Part shown: positions 47,885 through 60,767 of the stretch, in pieces
How the letters are laid out: every line of letters begins with the position of its first letter
Position numbering within the stretch: position 1 is the stretch's first letter
DNA from: Sophora flavescens
Lineage: Eukaryota; Streptophyta; Magnoliopsida; Fabales; Fabaceae
Direction: 5' to 3'
Length of the DNA stretch: 64,000 bases
Assembly (NCBI GenBank): GCA_030762895.1
Contig: CM061065.1
Coordinates: forward strand, 72,400,200 to 72,464,199
The notes under the pieces: model-generated
Database searches by the model: none
What the model was told of the DNA's origin: nothing
The model's input: the letters and a program-made list of their open reading frames with translations, nothing else
Position numbers and translations under genes: made by a program

Positions 47885-48917
47885 AGAAGTTGTGACAAGA
47901 GTTCACTTGCTCACCCGAAGCGCCGGATCCATGAGCGATACCACGAGGGCATTCCATCATGTCATGTCCCTGCATTCCACAAATCTCACAAATAGTGTTA
48001 GTAGCACCTATTGCACTCACATTAGCTCTTTCAATCTTATCTAATCGTTTATTTAGTGAGTCAAATTTAGACATAATCAGATCAATGCTACTTACTTCAA
48101 ACTTACCCCCCGAAATCTTGTTCGGGTTATTACCTCTTTCGGATCCCCATTGGTGGTAGTTGGTGGCGACATTCTCGATGATGTTGAATGCCTCAGTCAG
48201 AGGCCTATTCATAAATGCTCCACCGGCTGCAGAATCTAGTGACACCTTCGAAGAGTAATCCAATCCGTTATAGAAGGTATGCACTATTAACCACCTCTCG
48301 AGTCCGTGTTGTGGGCAAGACTCCATCAGTCCCTTGTATCGATCCCAAGCTTCCGATAATGATTCTCCGTCTTTCTGGAAGACGCCAGTGATCTGGGTTC
48401 TTATGTAGGCCGTCTTGGATGGAGGAAAGAATTTCTCCAAGAACGCCTGCTCCAGTTGGTCCCAAGTGGACAAAGTGTTGGCGGGAATTTGCTTAAGCCA
48501 GGCCTTCGCCTTTCCAGTGAGAGATGAGGGGAACAGTCTCAAACGTACAACATCGACCGAGGCTCCATTAATCCTGATTGCGTCGGTGAACTCTAAGAAT
48601 GTCTCTATGTGATCGGTCGGGTCCTCAGAAGGCAATCCTCCGAATTGATGTTGCCTAATCATGTTGATTAGCATGGGCGGTATTGTGTAGTTCTCCGCCT
48701 CAATCTCTGGCCCTGCAATCTCAGTTCGCAAGCCTCTCGCATTTGGGGCTGCGTAGTCCTTCAAAGGCTTTGTATCCGGTTGATTCGCCATGAGTGGAAT
48801 GGGGATCAACCTTTCTCCCTCTCTTTGTAGTCTTCTACGTCTGTGGAAGGTCCTCTCGATCTCCGGATCAACTTCACCAAGGCTCCCAAGACTTAGGGAT
48901 CTTTGCATATAACACAC
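47712..48917 (-). CDS. Gag of nested Athila-like element (401 aa)
   Basis: Starts about 130 bp inside the primer site. It includes the retrotransposon gag core (LRLFPSSLTGKAKAWLKQIP, then LEQAFLEKFFPPSKTAYIR, about residues 125-175) and one CCHC knuckle (CEICGMQGHDMMEC, about residue 309-322), followed by an Asn/Pro/Tyr-rich tail (NPYNQRKNNPYLSYGNYSN) typical of Athila/Tat gag. The start could be the internal MANQPDTK near residue 43. Gag would form particles for this element, which must borrow RT and integrase from a relative. The frame ends where the protease frame takes over. Confidence 0.85.
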   Translation of the reverse strand: MCYMQRSLSLGSLGEVDPEIERTFHRRRRLQREGERLIPIPLMANQPDTKPLKDYAAPNARGLRTEIAGPEIEAENYTIPPMLINMIRQHQFGGLPSEDPTDHIETFLEFTDAIRINGASVDVVRLRLFPSSLTGKAKAWLKQIPANTLSTWDQLEQAFLEKFFPPSKTAYIRTQITGVFQKDGESLSEAWDRYKGLMESCPQHGLERWLIVHTFYNGLDYSSKVSLDSAAGGAFMNRPLTEAFNIIENVATNYHQWGSERGNNPNKISGGKFEVSSIDLIMSKFDSLNKRLDKIERANVSAIGATNTICEICGMQGHDMMECPRGIAHGSGASGEQVNSCHNFYDTNPKLPNYAPPNPYNQRKNNPYLSYGNYSNTLNHEFQEGQGSKRAKTGVSSVHNV

Positions 48918-49042
48918 AGAGAGATGGATACAATAGAAGGAAAAAAAAATTTTGTTTTGTTTTTATCAGAAATCAAAATCAAATAAAACGAAAATTTCCA
49001 GAAAAATCAATTTAAAAACTAATTGAAATTCGAAAAGGCACA

Positions 49043-49061
49043 GTCCCCGGCAACAACGCCA
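49043..49061 (-). other. Primer binding site of nested element
   Basis: The minus strand reads TGGCGTTGTTGCCGGGGAC, a few mismatches from the tRNA-Asp-type site of D1, six bases from the LTR. Confidence 0.75.
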
Positions 49062-49067
49062 AAAACT

Positions 49068-50671
49068 TGATGTTGCGTCTCGCGGCGACGCGCACGTTGC
49101 GCGCCGCGCTCTGCGATTCCGGTAAGTGTACCGGATTGCCGTCAAGTAATAAAAGATATCGAACCCACAGAGACTGTGTTCCCGAATCGCAATTAATTTC
49201 GAATTGAGTGAATCTGGACTTTGTAAAAAGGATTTTTATATTTTGAGTGAAAAGGGTTTTGAATTTGAATTTAAAAGATAAACAAACAGAAAACAATTGT
49301 TTATGGGGTTTTAGATTTAAACGGATTCCTAGGGATTTGGGTTACCTTTGAGGCTGTTTATGTTGCTAATCTGATTTACCTTTGTTGATTACCGAAATTG
49401 CCTTGAAGGCGAGTTTATCCTCTGATAGCTTAAGCTCCCTCTCGGGCTACAAAAGCCGTGCCCAATTGACCCGACCCCTACTCTCGTGGTAGTCGATCCC
49501 AGATTGGACCCTTTGCGTTCCGTGACAACTCGTTGCTCCTCGAGGGACGGCTTCTAACTCTCGTGATTTCAGTCCCAAGTCTGACTTCTATAGGTCTGAC
49601 ACCTAAGTTCACCGCTAGGTTCCTCCTTAGAATGTCTCAGTCATGCAAATAACCTAAGTTCACCGCTAGGTTCCTCCTTAGAATATCCGCATCTCGCAGA
49701 TAAGCGGCCGCCAGACTTTACGAGTGAAACACACTAGAAATCCTAAGTTCACCGCTAGGTTCCTCCTTAGAACCTCTACGTCACGCAAATAAGCGGTCAC
49801 CGAATTTATGAGAGATTAACACACTAGAAATCAGATCTAAAACAATAACGAAATCAACAACGATTTAACATCAAATCAACAACATTTACAAAACTCGGGC
49901 AGAGCCCCAATCCCTAGAAACAAACTACTACTCCAGTCTTGCCATGGAGATGACAAGCTGGATTGACAACATAATGAAAAATCAGAAAAGAGAGGAGGAG
50001 AGGAGAAGAGAGATCTATGCCTAGAGTCCTAGATGATGATAGATGTGTATGATGATGACGATGATATATCCCCTCTCTACATCTGCCTGGTCCATATTTA
50101 TAGAAATTGGGAAGTTAGAGTCCCAATCCAACTCAAAATCTGATCTATTTCGGTTGCTTCTGATCCAAGTAATGCGCGTCACGGCCGTGATGGCCATAAC
50201 GGCCAGGCCGTGACGGTCTCTGCCTCTGTCAGTTTTGCAAAATCCAGTCTCTTGCGAGGCGAGAGTGGGCTCGCGTCGCGAGCCTCCTATTTCAAGGCCA
50301 TGATCTGAATTACGTCTAGGCCGTGACGGTCTCTGACTTGTGGTGGTTTTGGGTCACGGCCGTGATGGCTATCACGGCTAGGCCGTGACAGACTCTGACT
50401 TCAGCCTTTCTTCTTTTTCAGTTTTGCTCGATCATGGCCGTGATGGGCTCTGTTTGGCTCATTTTCTTCACTTTTAAAGCTCCATCTTCATCCAAACTTC
50501 ATCATGGTTGATCTTGAGCATTTTACCCTTGATATCTGCAAAACAACACCACGAAAACCGCCTTACCCGTTCCAAAGGAAAATTAACCTAAAATCTAATA
50601 AAAATATGCCTAAACTACATGAAAATGCATGCAAAATGATAGACAAAGATGATGTGAAATCACACTCATCA
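49068..50671 (-). repeat. 5' LTR of the nested Athila-like element
   Basis: Pairs with 43108-44704. Relative to that copy it has about 24 extra bases in the first palindrome pair (near 50185) and lacks about 17 in the last (near 50440). TATA box at 50095-50102; palindrome array at 50175-50450. Confidence 0.95.
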
Positions 50672-53600
50672 ATTCATTCTTGTGGGTCCCACTTAAAAAT
50701 TTAGGCATTAGGCTTAAGATAGGAAACTTAAGGAAACTTTAATGGCTTTTTGAACTCAAACTATGAACTAGAAAAGTTTGGGCTTCTAAGCCACGACCCT
50801 TTAAGATTAGAAACAAGGATTCTAGCCCAATCCACTTGGAAAAACTTAAAAAAACTAATTTAGGGACAAAAGGGTAATTTACAGAAAGTTCAGGGACTTA
50901 ACCGTAAAATTTCTAAATTTTCTATTTAACCCTGAAAAACCTTCTAGACTTAAAAATATGATCCATCCCCTTGAATCATCTCAAAATCCTAAGAGAAACT
51001 CTCTCTCTATTCTTAGAAACTCTAATTTCCCTTCCGTCGTCTACCCGATTACGCTTTCCGCCCGTAATACGTAAATTATTTTATTTCTTCTGAAAATAAT
51101 TCCAAAAATACAGAATTGTAGAAAATAAAATACTAAACTTAAGTCTTTCGTTCACGAATTAAAATTAGGTCTTTTGAGCAGTATTATTATCATCAATGGA
51201 ATTCATGGTAGGGTTTACTTTGACTTTCCAACCTAAATTTTAATCGTAGCTTCCTACAGTCAAGTAGGATTGAGTAATAAACTCTGTTTATTTAAAATAA
51301 TTTTATAAAATTCAAATAAATTTAAAACATATTTATATGTATTACTGTTATTTAAAACAGTAAAATACAGGGTGTTACACTACACATAATAATAATATCA
51401 ATAACACATAAATGGTCCATAATCATAGTAGCCCGAAGCCGCAGTAGCCCAAAGCTACACGGAGCCGCTCTGCAAGAACTACGAATATATCTATGGATAT
51501 GCTGACCTTATGCATTCCACTCTCACAGCTATGATCAACAGCATACCTCTATATGATTCTCATCGACTCGCATCAATTACATCCTAGTGCCTCAACCTTC
51601 CATCACAGTCTTAACACATTTTCCACATCACACCTCGTAGATAAAATAACTTAATTAGGCTAGGCACCTCTAAATCACATTTATTCTCTCACCCAAACAA
51701 ATATCTCCCGAACAACACATATCCTTACTTAAAATTCAACTAAGTATATTATCTAACCAGGCTGATCATGCATAATACAATAACAATAAAATATTCAAAC
51801 AACAAAATAAAATGTCACATGCAGTAGAATACCTCAACCAGCGCATCACAAACAGTTCAATAAGAATAAAGTCAGACATGCTCAATTATTCTAAAATTAT
51901 CCTAACAACGATAAACCTACAATCCCCAAATCATCATTGGTATTACGGAAAAGTTTCCAATGCGATTTTGGTCTTGTCGATTACTCGACACTAGTAGGGT
52001 TTAGGTCGCCCTACACAATTATTATATTATAAACTACTTATCCATTTAGACGATAGGTTGAATCTATCCCCCACCTGAACTTATCACGGAAGCCCCAAAC
52101 TTTCCGATCCTCGTTACTCTACCACCGTTAGTGGTTAACCTTCAGCCAAAACAACATAACCACTATTTAATCAAACAAAAATCCAAATCAAGGCAACCCT
52201 AGGTTAGTTTCGACCATGACTCAAAAATAAGGCTAGGGTTATTTTCTCAATTCCATCTTTTGGATCCTAGTTACTAGAGTATTAACTTACATAGATCAAG
52301 TGTTACTAGTTCAAAATATGAAACAAAATCCTATAACCAAATAAGTTAGGGTTCCGGCCAAGCATAGTGGAATTGGTTATAAATTCTTTTTGCTCACATG
52401 CTCTTGGATCTAAAACCTATACACCTTAGATAGTTCATATAAATCATTATCCACTTATAGATTGAAGAAAACTTATTTAGCCTACATGAGCACAAATTCG
52501 GCCAAGGCTAGAAAATTTAGTTAGAAATTTCTTTTGTTTTCAAAATCTTATATTTAGAACATAGAAACCATAGACAGCTTATAACCAACCTCATCTAAGT
52601 TAAAAGTTGAACAAAATCTCATTTGCCTACAACTACATAGATTCGGCCTTGTGAGGAAAAATAGGAAGGAAAATTCTTTTGCTTTCATGCTCTTACATAA
52701 TCAAATTAGAAGTCATATAAAGATCATAGAAATTGGTTTCACATTAAAATGATTTTTCTACAATTTTCTAGAATTATTTGAAAATCTAGATCTAAGAATA
52801 GAAATTTGTGAAATAGTTGATGAAAATGAAGATTGATGGATGATTAATGAAGCTAAGATGATGAGGAAGAGATTCCCCACCTTGGAATGAAGAAGTTTGA
52901 TCAAGAACTTGAGAAGAAATGAAGAACTATGATGAACTTAGCAAGAACACTATGAAGTCCTTAGTGTTTTGTGAGTAAAATGCCTTAGGAAAGAAAATGA
53001 AATGTCTAAGTGTGTGAGTGAGGTGTATGAGCTGTGTATGTTGAGTGAGTGAGGAGAGGAAATTGTTTAATTGGTTAAAATGAACCATAGTTGAGTTTAC
53101 TTGACCTAGGTTAAGTTAGAAAATAATATAATAACTTAACTATAGTTAATAGTAATCATGGTTAGGTTAAAATGTGTGGTGAAGAATGAATGGATGGTGC
53201 GACTGCCTATATCATCACATGGGAGGAAGAACAGATCAAATTGGCCTTGACTTGCCTTAACCATGGTTAACAATTAACTAGAATAGGTTAAGTTAAGGTT
53301 AAGGGCATTTTGGTCACTTCACCCAAAATACATGATTACTTGCATTAACTACTTCATAAATGCTTGGTGAGTCATCCCATAACTCAGCTCCTCCAGTGTC
53401 CGGTTCTATCCCTGCAGTTCCGTTTCCAATTCTGTCGGTTTCCCGATTTAGGTTTTACGCCCGAATAAAAACATAATATTTCGTTTTAAAGATCGAAAAT
53501 TTTTAAAATAACCAAACTCGTTTGGAATATGATTTAAACCTAAACCGTTTCGTTCACGAGTCAAAATTAGGTTTTCTGATCAGTAAAATCTTACTGTCAC

Positions 53601-53968
53601 TGAAAACGCAGACCATTTTCCGTCCGAACTTTCACCAAAAATCGTCCGAATAAACATAATATTTTAGTTTTGATAAGAATTTTGGAAAGTAGAATTCCTC
53701 ACATACATAATATAAAAATCTACAATTTTTCAGTTTAAGGTCAAATTTGGGTTTTCTACCGGTATAAAATTATACTGTCAGTAAAACACAAACCGGTTTC
53801 CGTCTGAGTTTTGAACCCAAAATTTCATCGTAACTTTCTACCATAAGATAGAGTATGAATATGATTTTGTTTTATCCAAAATCATTTTCTTGGCCTCAGG
53901 TAAAAAATATAAGTACATATATTTTTACTGGTAACACAGTGTAATTAAAAACAGGTTGTTACCGTATC

Positions 53969-56738
53969 AACTATGTATTTGGGCAAAATTGTCGGAATAT
54001 GTCCAATTGGTCTATCCACCGGATAACCTCGTGATTCCACCGTAATCCATTTGATGTCAATCTCTGACGGACGATATTCTCGGGTCCAAACCACCGGCCC
54101 TTCGCTTAACCACGGTTCTCAAACAGACTTGTCATGTTTGTGCAAAGATGTTTTGAGACACTTGCTTACAAGTCCTAACGCATTATGGAATTGGATCAAC
54201 AATCCAATCATTTATTGCTTTGCACTTCTCTAATGGAGCCTTTTGATTGGCTTACAAGAAATCAAATTATTCTGAGTCCATTAAGTCTTATGGATGTGTG
54301 AACAAAGAATCATCCACACTTTATGACAAATGGTCTTGCTTCACCAAAAGTCATAAATCATTAAGTTCATATTTTCACCAAGTCATTTATGACTTAGGTT
54401 TTGCATTTGACTTAAAATATTAGTCTTTAAAGGCTCAAATCCTTTTTGGTAGAAACCAAACTTTTTGGTGAAGACCAAACCATTTGAACATAAGTCAACC
54501 AATGGTACTTAGGTATTAAATTTCTCGAAACAAGTTCATGATGATACTTGAAATTCTACTCTTTAAAGACAAAAGTCTCTTAGGCATAAAATCAAAACTC
54601 TTTGGGTGAAACTAAACCATTTTGAAGTAAGATTTGAACTTAGGTAACCTAGTAACAAACTTCTCAAAATAGTTTCCCGAAAATACTTGAAATACTTAAA
54701 AGACGATTTTGCCCATATTTACTGTATTTAGGGCCGAAACTCCGTGTTTTCAAAAATATAATCTTTTACTCGAATGTTTCACTTTCCTAAGTTACAATAC
54801 CCATGTTAAGGTATTAAAATACTGATTTCAAACTTCACGTTACGGTTTGCTCAAAAACTCTAAAACTCAACTGAACGTCGCTAAGTTCAAAAATCGCGTA
54901 ATTCCCATTTCAACGATTTTGAACCTAATGGTCCAAAACTCATAATAGAGTCTTAGGACACTTAAATAGACTTCAAAAACAGTTTCAAACTGTCTTAAAA
55001 ATTTTGGGGTGAAATTGGAACCTTGATTCATTTTACGTGTCCAATTTCGTGAAAATTCTGTTTTTAAGTTAGTTAGAACATGATTTTTGTTCTCTTAAGA
55101 CCTAATCAAATTAAAACTATTTTGGAGTCACTGAAGCCTCAAAAGTCAGATTTCAACAATATGAAAACATTTTTGAAAAACATTATTTTCTTCTTGGTGT
55201 TATTCCTTTTCAAACCTTTAAACAAGATTAGAATTACATAGATTGATGAAATTAAGGTTGTCATGCCATTTCTTCTAGCCTTGGCTGAACCAAGCATCAA
55301 CAAAGTGAGGGTTCTCACTTCACTAAACAAGCTCACAATCATATATACATATCCATGTAAAAATACATAAGTTTATGGCATATACTTTAACATTTTAAGC
55401 ATACTTTCCTATTCATGATTCAAGAGAGCCAAACACGAATATTTAACAAATAAGCATGTTTCAATCAAGCATATACTTTACTAATTATAACCACGCAAGT
55501 ACCACAATCATGACATCCATTCCTCCAAGAGGATCACATAAACACACATATATTCAATCCTTTGACTTAGGGTTTCAAAATTAGTCAACAATCAAATAAA
55601 CTACACACACAGCCACAATAAGGTAGATGAAGGTTATTCTCCCCCTTATAAACTACACACACACCCACAACAAGGTAAGCTCGCGGTTTTGTGCTTGAAA
55701 ACCTAGCAAAATCACACAAAAATTACAAAGGGTTATACAACTAGGCTTAGACATAACCAAGGAAGTAAAATCAAGACTTGAATCACTTAACTCAAGCCAA
55801 AAGGTTGATGATCAAGTGATTGATGTTCTTGACCAAGAAATACCCATTATTCTAGAGAGCTCCAAATGGATTTTTGTGTGAGATGACAAAGGCTTAGAAA
55901 GATGAGTGGATCAAGGATCCACTCTTGGTTTTCTAAGCAAGCAATTGGATGATGTTTTGTTGATGATGGCCGAAATACCCAAGAGAAAGAAAGAAATGAA
56001 TTTTGTTCTTGAAAAAGGTGATAATTTGAAAATGAAGTGGAAATGTGTGGAGGTGAGGAGGTTGGTCGAAACTTCAAGAGACAAGAGGGCAAAGACAATT
56101 TTTCCACCTTAGACTTAATGAACAAGATTGGATGATTCACCACTTTTCATTTATGACTTTGGTGATTCATCATATTACATTTATGAGAACTTATGACTAT
56201 GGTGAGTCATTCAAAAGGAGTGATAGATGGATGAGAAGAGGTGGCCTTATGGTTCACTCATGTGGAAAGAGAAGTCAATTTGAAATTGTCTTGGTTTTTA
56301 ACCTTAAGTAGTAACCATGGTTTTTGGCTAGGTTAGGAAATAACTTAAAACACTTAGATATTTTCATAACCATCTAGAATGAAGTGAAAGAATGCCTATC
56401 CAAGAGGGCTTGGTCGAAATTCGCAAGAGCAAGAGGGGAAAAATGAACAATTACACTTAATGCACAAGAAATGACAATAAGATAAGTTCACATAGGATTT
56501 TAGATATTTTGTTCAAAAGCCATCATTACAAGGGTGAGTCATGGTGGTGACTCACCACTTGAGGTTAAATGCTAGTCCCATTAATTTCAGTATCCAGTTC
56601 TATATCTGACGTTCTGAAACCGGCTCCATCGTTTACCCCGATTAGGTTTTTCGATCATTTTTCGTCAAGATTCACCCAAATAAATATAAAATTTTATTTT
56701 TGAGCTAACATTTTGAAAATAGACTTTATTACTGAAAT
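53969..56738 (-). repeat. 5' LTR of element F, part 2
   Basis: 54350-56733 aligns closely with 12711-15851 (minus the hAT insertion). 53969-54349 has no surviving counterpart in the truncated 3' LTR. The empty hAT site GTGGAAAG lies at 56262-56269. Ends at the target duplication GAAAT (56734-56738). Confidence 0.85.
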
Positions 56739-58260
56739 TGTAACAACCCGATTTTCAGATACGCTATATTAACGATAAAGATATATTTATTTATATTTTT
56801 ATCTGAGACCTAGGAAATGATTTTGGAGAAAAAAAAAATCATATCTAGAACCTACTCTATGGTAGGGAGATCTGGTTAAAATTTGGGCTTAAAACTCAGA
56901 CGGAAACCGGTCTGTGTTTTTACTGACAGTACAATTTTATACAGGCCGAAAACCCTTATTTGACCCGAAACTGAAAATTATTATATTTTTTATATTATGT
57001 CCGTGAGAAATTCTACTTTCCAAATTTCTGATCAAAAATGAAATATTATGTTTATTTGGACCAATTTTGGTGAAAGTTTGGATGGAAAACAGTCTACGTT
57101 TTCACTAACAGTAAGATTTTACTGATCAGAAAACCTAATTTTGACTCGTGAATGAAATGGTTTATGTTTAAATCATATTTCCACCGAGTTTGATTATTTT
57201 GAAAATTTTAGATCGAAAACGAAAGATTTTGTTTTTATTCGGGCATAAAACCCTAATCGGGAAACCAAGCTGAGTCGAAACGAGGCTCGCAGAGATGGAA
57301 CCGGACACCAGAGGGGATGAGTCATGGGGTGAGTCACCACCTTGACTCGCCAAGCATTTATGAGCGTTGAATGTTAGTAATCAAGCTTTTTAGGGTGAAA
57401 AGACCAAAATACCCCCAAGCTTTCATGGTTAGAAACAAGCCACATCTCCTCACTTCTAACCACTCATTTTGCATGGTTGTAAACCTCCCACATCTCTACA
57501 ATTTCGTGTAGCCAAATCCCATAACCATACCTATTTTATTTTGCTTTCATTTCATCATTTTCCTCTCAAAAACCGAAATCGGGTAAATTATGGTGCTGAA
57601 TACGGGATTTCCGGGAACCGCTAAGGGATTGGATCGATGAGTTATGGATGGCTCATAAGATGTGGCCAAAAATCAGTCACACCTCCCTTCATTCTCTACC
57701 ACATAATCTAACCTAATCATGATTACAAATTAACTCTAGTTAGGTTATTATAACCATAGTTAAGTTATTATATTATTTTCTAAACTTAACCTATGTCAAA
57801 TTAACTTAACCTTGGTTCATTTTAATCAATTAAACAACACCATTTCACTCCATCACACTCTATTTCGTGGCTGCCCAAAACCCCTCCCACACTTAACCAA
57901 ATTTCTTTCCTTTCTATTTTCATTCAAGCATTGTTCTTGCTCTTCACTAAAACACCAAGAACACCCTTTGTGTTTTTGATAAGTTCTTCATTTCTTCTCA
58001 AGTTCTTGATCAAACTTCTTTATTCCTAGGTGAGGATCATGTCCCTCATCATCTTAGCTTCATTAATCATTCATCAAACTCCATTTTCATCAACTATTTC
58101 ACAAATTCCTATTCTTAGATCTAGAACTTCAAATAATTCTAGAAAATTGTAGAAAAAACATTTTAATGTGAAACCAATGTCTATGATCTTGATATGTCTC
58201 CTACTATCATCATCTAAGAGCATGTAAGCAAAACCATTTTCCTTCCTATTTTTCTCTATA

Positions 58261-59830
58261 AGGCCGAATCTAATCATAAGTAGGCTAGATGAGTTTTCTT
58301 CAAAGTTTTGCATAAATGATGGTGGTTCTAGGCTATCTAAGGTTTCTAGGTTTAAAATCTAAGAGTATTTAAAGAAAAGAAACTTCTAACCCTATTTTTA
58401 TGTCTTGGCCGAATCCTATACTAAAGGGGTTAGATGAGTTTTATTCAACTTTAACTTGGATGATAACTTGAAATAAGCTACTTGAAATCCCTAGAGTGAA
58501 AATCCAAGAGCATGCAATCAGAAACAATTTCTAGCCTATTTTACTATACATGGCCGAAACCCTAACCCTATAGGTTAGAGGATTTTGTTTCAAACTTTTG
58601 TCTTGTAATAATTAATCTATGCTAAGACTCTACTAACTAGGATCCAAAAGACGGCGTTAAGAAAATAACCCTAAATCTATTTTCTTAGTCTTGGCCGAAC
58701 CTAGCCCTAAAGAACACTAACCACAAGGGTGTAAATGAACACTAACCACAAGGTTGTGTAAAACAAAGTTTCCTAACCTCTTCTTTTTAAGGAGGCTGAA
58801 ACCATGTATATGGTTTAGGTTAATCTTGTTTCAACTTTTACATGTATGAGTTTGTATTTGAGTTTTGTTTTCCAAGATGATCATGGACAAAAGCTCCCTT
58901 ATGTTAAAGGATGTTATGTCTAAGTGATTGGAAAGTTTAAAGATTTTTACCCTATTTTATGTAAAGACCAAAACCAATGAGTTTTAAGGCAATGGTGTTT
59001 AAGTTTTGTTTTCCAAAATGATCATGGATTAAGACTCCTTGATATAGGAGGATGCTAAGTCCAAGAGATTGAAAGGTTTGAAGATTTCTAACCCCTATTT
59101 CTTGAAATGGCGGAAACCTTAAATGGTTATGGCAAAGATGTTGAGTTTTATTTTCTAAAGTGATCATGGACTAAAAAGCTCCTTATGTTAAAGGATTCTA
59201 TGTCTAAGTGATTGGAAAGTTTAAAATATTTTCTTGCTTTATTTTCCTATGATGGCCGAATGTAACATTTGACCTAGGATGTGTTATTTTATTTTGTTTT
59301 CCAAAATGATTATGGATTAAAGCTCCTTCATGTTAAAGGATGCTATGTCCAAAAGATTGGATGATTTAAAGATCTCTAACCTCACAAACTTGTTAAGGCC
59401 GAACCTAAGAGTTCTTGGTCTAAGACATTTGATTTTTCCATTTTCCAAAATGATCATGGTTTCAAGCCCCTTACTATGTATGGATGCTAACCTAAAGAGA
59501 TTGGAAAGTTTAGAAATTCCTAGCCTATTTACCTATGCTTGGCCGAAACCCTAAGTCAAGTACTTAGTGAGATTCGTAATTCAAATTTGTTAAAAGATTG
59601 TTGTTTATGAACTTCTAGCACTTAAGGATCATAAATCCAAGAGTCGCATAAATTTCGGAAACCCCTAATTCTAGTTTATTGTATGAACCAAACCTATACC
59701 TTGTGGTTAGTGTTCTCGAGTTGATTTCTTTTAACTCATAATTTTATGTTGGTAACCTTAGACTTCCATCACCGGAGAAGCGAGGACGTTCGTGAACCTT
59801 CTTTTCAAATCCAAAACTCTTAACTCCGAC
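58261..59830 (+). repeat. 144 bp leader module array, about 11 units
   Basis: The GGCCGAA(A/T)CC anchor recurs at about 58261, 58406, 58551, 58692, 58793, 58963, 59108, 59253, 59396, 59540 and 59684. Most steps are 140-146 bp; two (101 and 170) are irregular. Units share GATCATGGATTAAAGCTCC and GATTGGAAAGTTTAAAGAT blocks. Confidence 0.8.
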
Positions 59831-59835
59831 GTGAG

Positions 59836-60767
59836 GTAAGAGGGGATTTCCTAAAGATATTCAATAACTGTATGCATGTGTGTATGTGTTTAACTGGATA
59901 TTTATATGTTGATTGAGCTTACTTGGTTATCTAATGTACTTGAACTGTTATGCTATTATCTGATGTTGAATTGTGCTTGTTCTAAATGTTATAATTCATA
60001 TCTATGATGAACTGCTTTCAACTGTGATATTAGCATTGAACTGATAATATATACTGCTGTTGATTGAAAGTTTGCTATGCCAGACTTGTGTCTGTGCTCA
60101 ACTGTTATAAGGATTAAAAACCTTAATAAGCTTTGAAGATGAAGGGATTGGTGTTCTTTTCCAAAAGCTCATTAACTTAAAGTACTTGTTTTAAATGTTG
60201 AAATGGTTTTGGTGAACTATTGTTATACAAGAGAAAAATCTTTTTCGAACTATGTGTCTTCAAGTGAAAACTTTCAAGATTTTTTGGCAATATCCTATTG
60301 GGGATTTTCAAAGATAAAAGTATTTCAAAGATGCTTTATAAAAGATTTTCAAAGAAAAGGTTTTCTCCTAAATGTTTTAGAAACTTTCGGATAGCCTGGA
60401 TAGGTTATCGAGGATTCGGTTTTGAATTTGATTTTCACTGAACGAAAAATAAGTACTTAAGAAAGAGAATATAGTACGCGAGACATCGCCTCTAGTATTC
60501 AGTTATACGCATGTGATCTTGGATCAGTGTTAATTCGGGGCCATGAAGTGCCATGCTTATTTTCAAGGATTGACTGTGCGGGTTTGAGACCCTTTGATAT
60601 AACAATGTTATGTTATGTATATGCATGATTTAACTGCTTATATGATTATGTGATGTATGTATCATGTATATGGTTGTTGTGAGATATATCTTATGACGGT
60701 ATCTCTCTCTTTCACATCTGTATGTTCTATTATTTTCTTCTTTTATCGGGTATGCACGTGCTTTTAG
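59836..60767 (+). other. Predicted intron before the relic LTR ORF
   Basis: Donor GTGAG|GTAAGAGGGG and acceptor CACGTGCTTTTAG|ATGG with a strong pyrimidine tract at 60725-60748. It has the same layout as in the family A LTRs but is only 932 nt. Confidence 0.4.

Larger units (their letters stand above)
43108..50671 (-). mobile_element. Gag-protease-only Athila-like retrotransposon nested in LTR3
   Basis: It is flanked by the 5 bp duplication ATTCA (43103-43107 and 50672-50676); the empty site occurs once in LTR1 (24545-24549) and LTR2 (33827-33831). LTRs of 1,597 and 1,604 bp share TGATGTTGCG/CACTCATCA ends. A tRNA-Asp-type primer site and a polypurine tract are in place. Coding is limited to gag and protease; 44720-46546 is non-coding spacer. 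No RT, RNase H or integrase motif is present, as in TR-GAG-type non-autonomous elements. The LTRs are very similar, so this is among the youngest insertions here. Confidence 0.92.
20657..51379 (-). mobile_element. Family A Tekay-type chromovirus: three-LTR, two-interior tandem
   Basis: Order: LTR1 (20657-25257), interior 1 (25258-29966), LTR2 (29967-34538), interior 2 (34539-39245), LTR3 (39246-51379, containing a nested element). All LTRs start TGCGACACCC and end GGGTGTTACA on the plus strand. The 5 bp CTACA flanks only the outer ends (20652-20656 and 51380-51384), so the array occupies a single insertion site. Confidence 0.92.
39246..51379 (-). repeat. Family A LTR3, about 4,565 bp plus a nested element
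   Basis: It consists of 39246-43107 and 50677-51379. It keeps the TATA box (42703-42710), leader modules (from 41897), donor (41747-41754) and ORF (39642-40130). The nested element separates the LTR's first about 1.0 kb (43103 upward) from the TATA box region. Its low-coordinate part looks LTR1-like and the rest LTR2-like. Confidence 0.93.

Noticed and set aside
20607..51470. Similar flanks on both sides of family A (AGTAGCCCAAAGCTACA), suggesting a long target duplication
   Set aside because: The true duplication is the 5 bp CTACA; the longer similarity is a minisatellite already present in the B LTR target.
53964..54349. Possible host gene fragment between B and F copies
   Set aside because: No long frame or splice pattern is seen, and its position makes it part of the F 5' LTR that is missing from the truncated 3' LTR.
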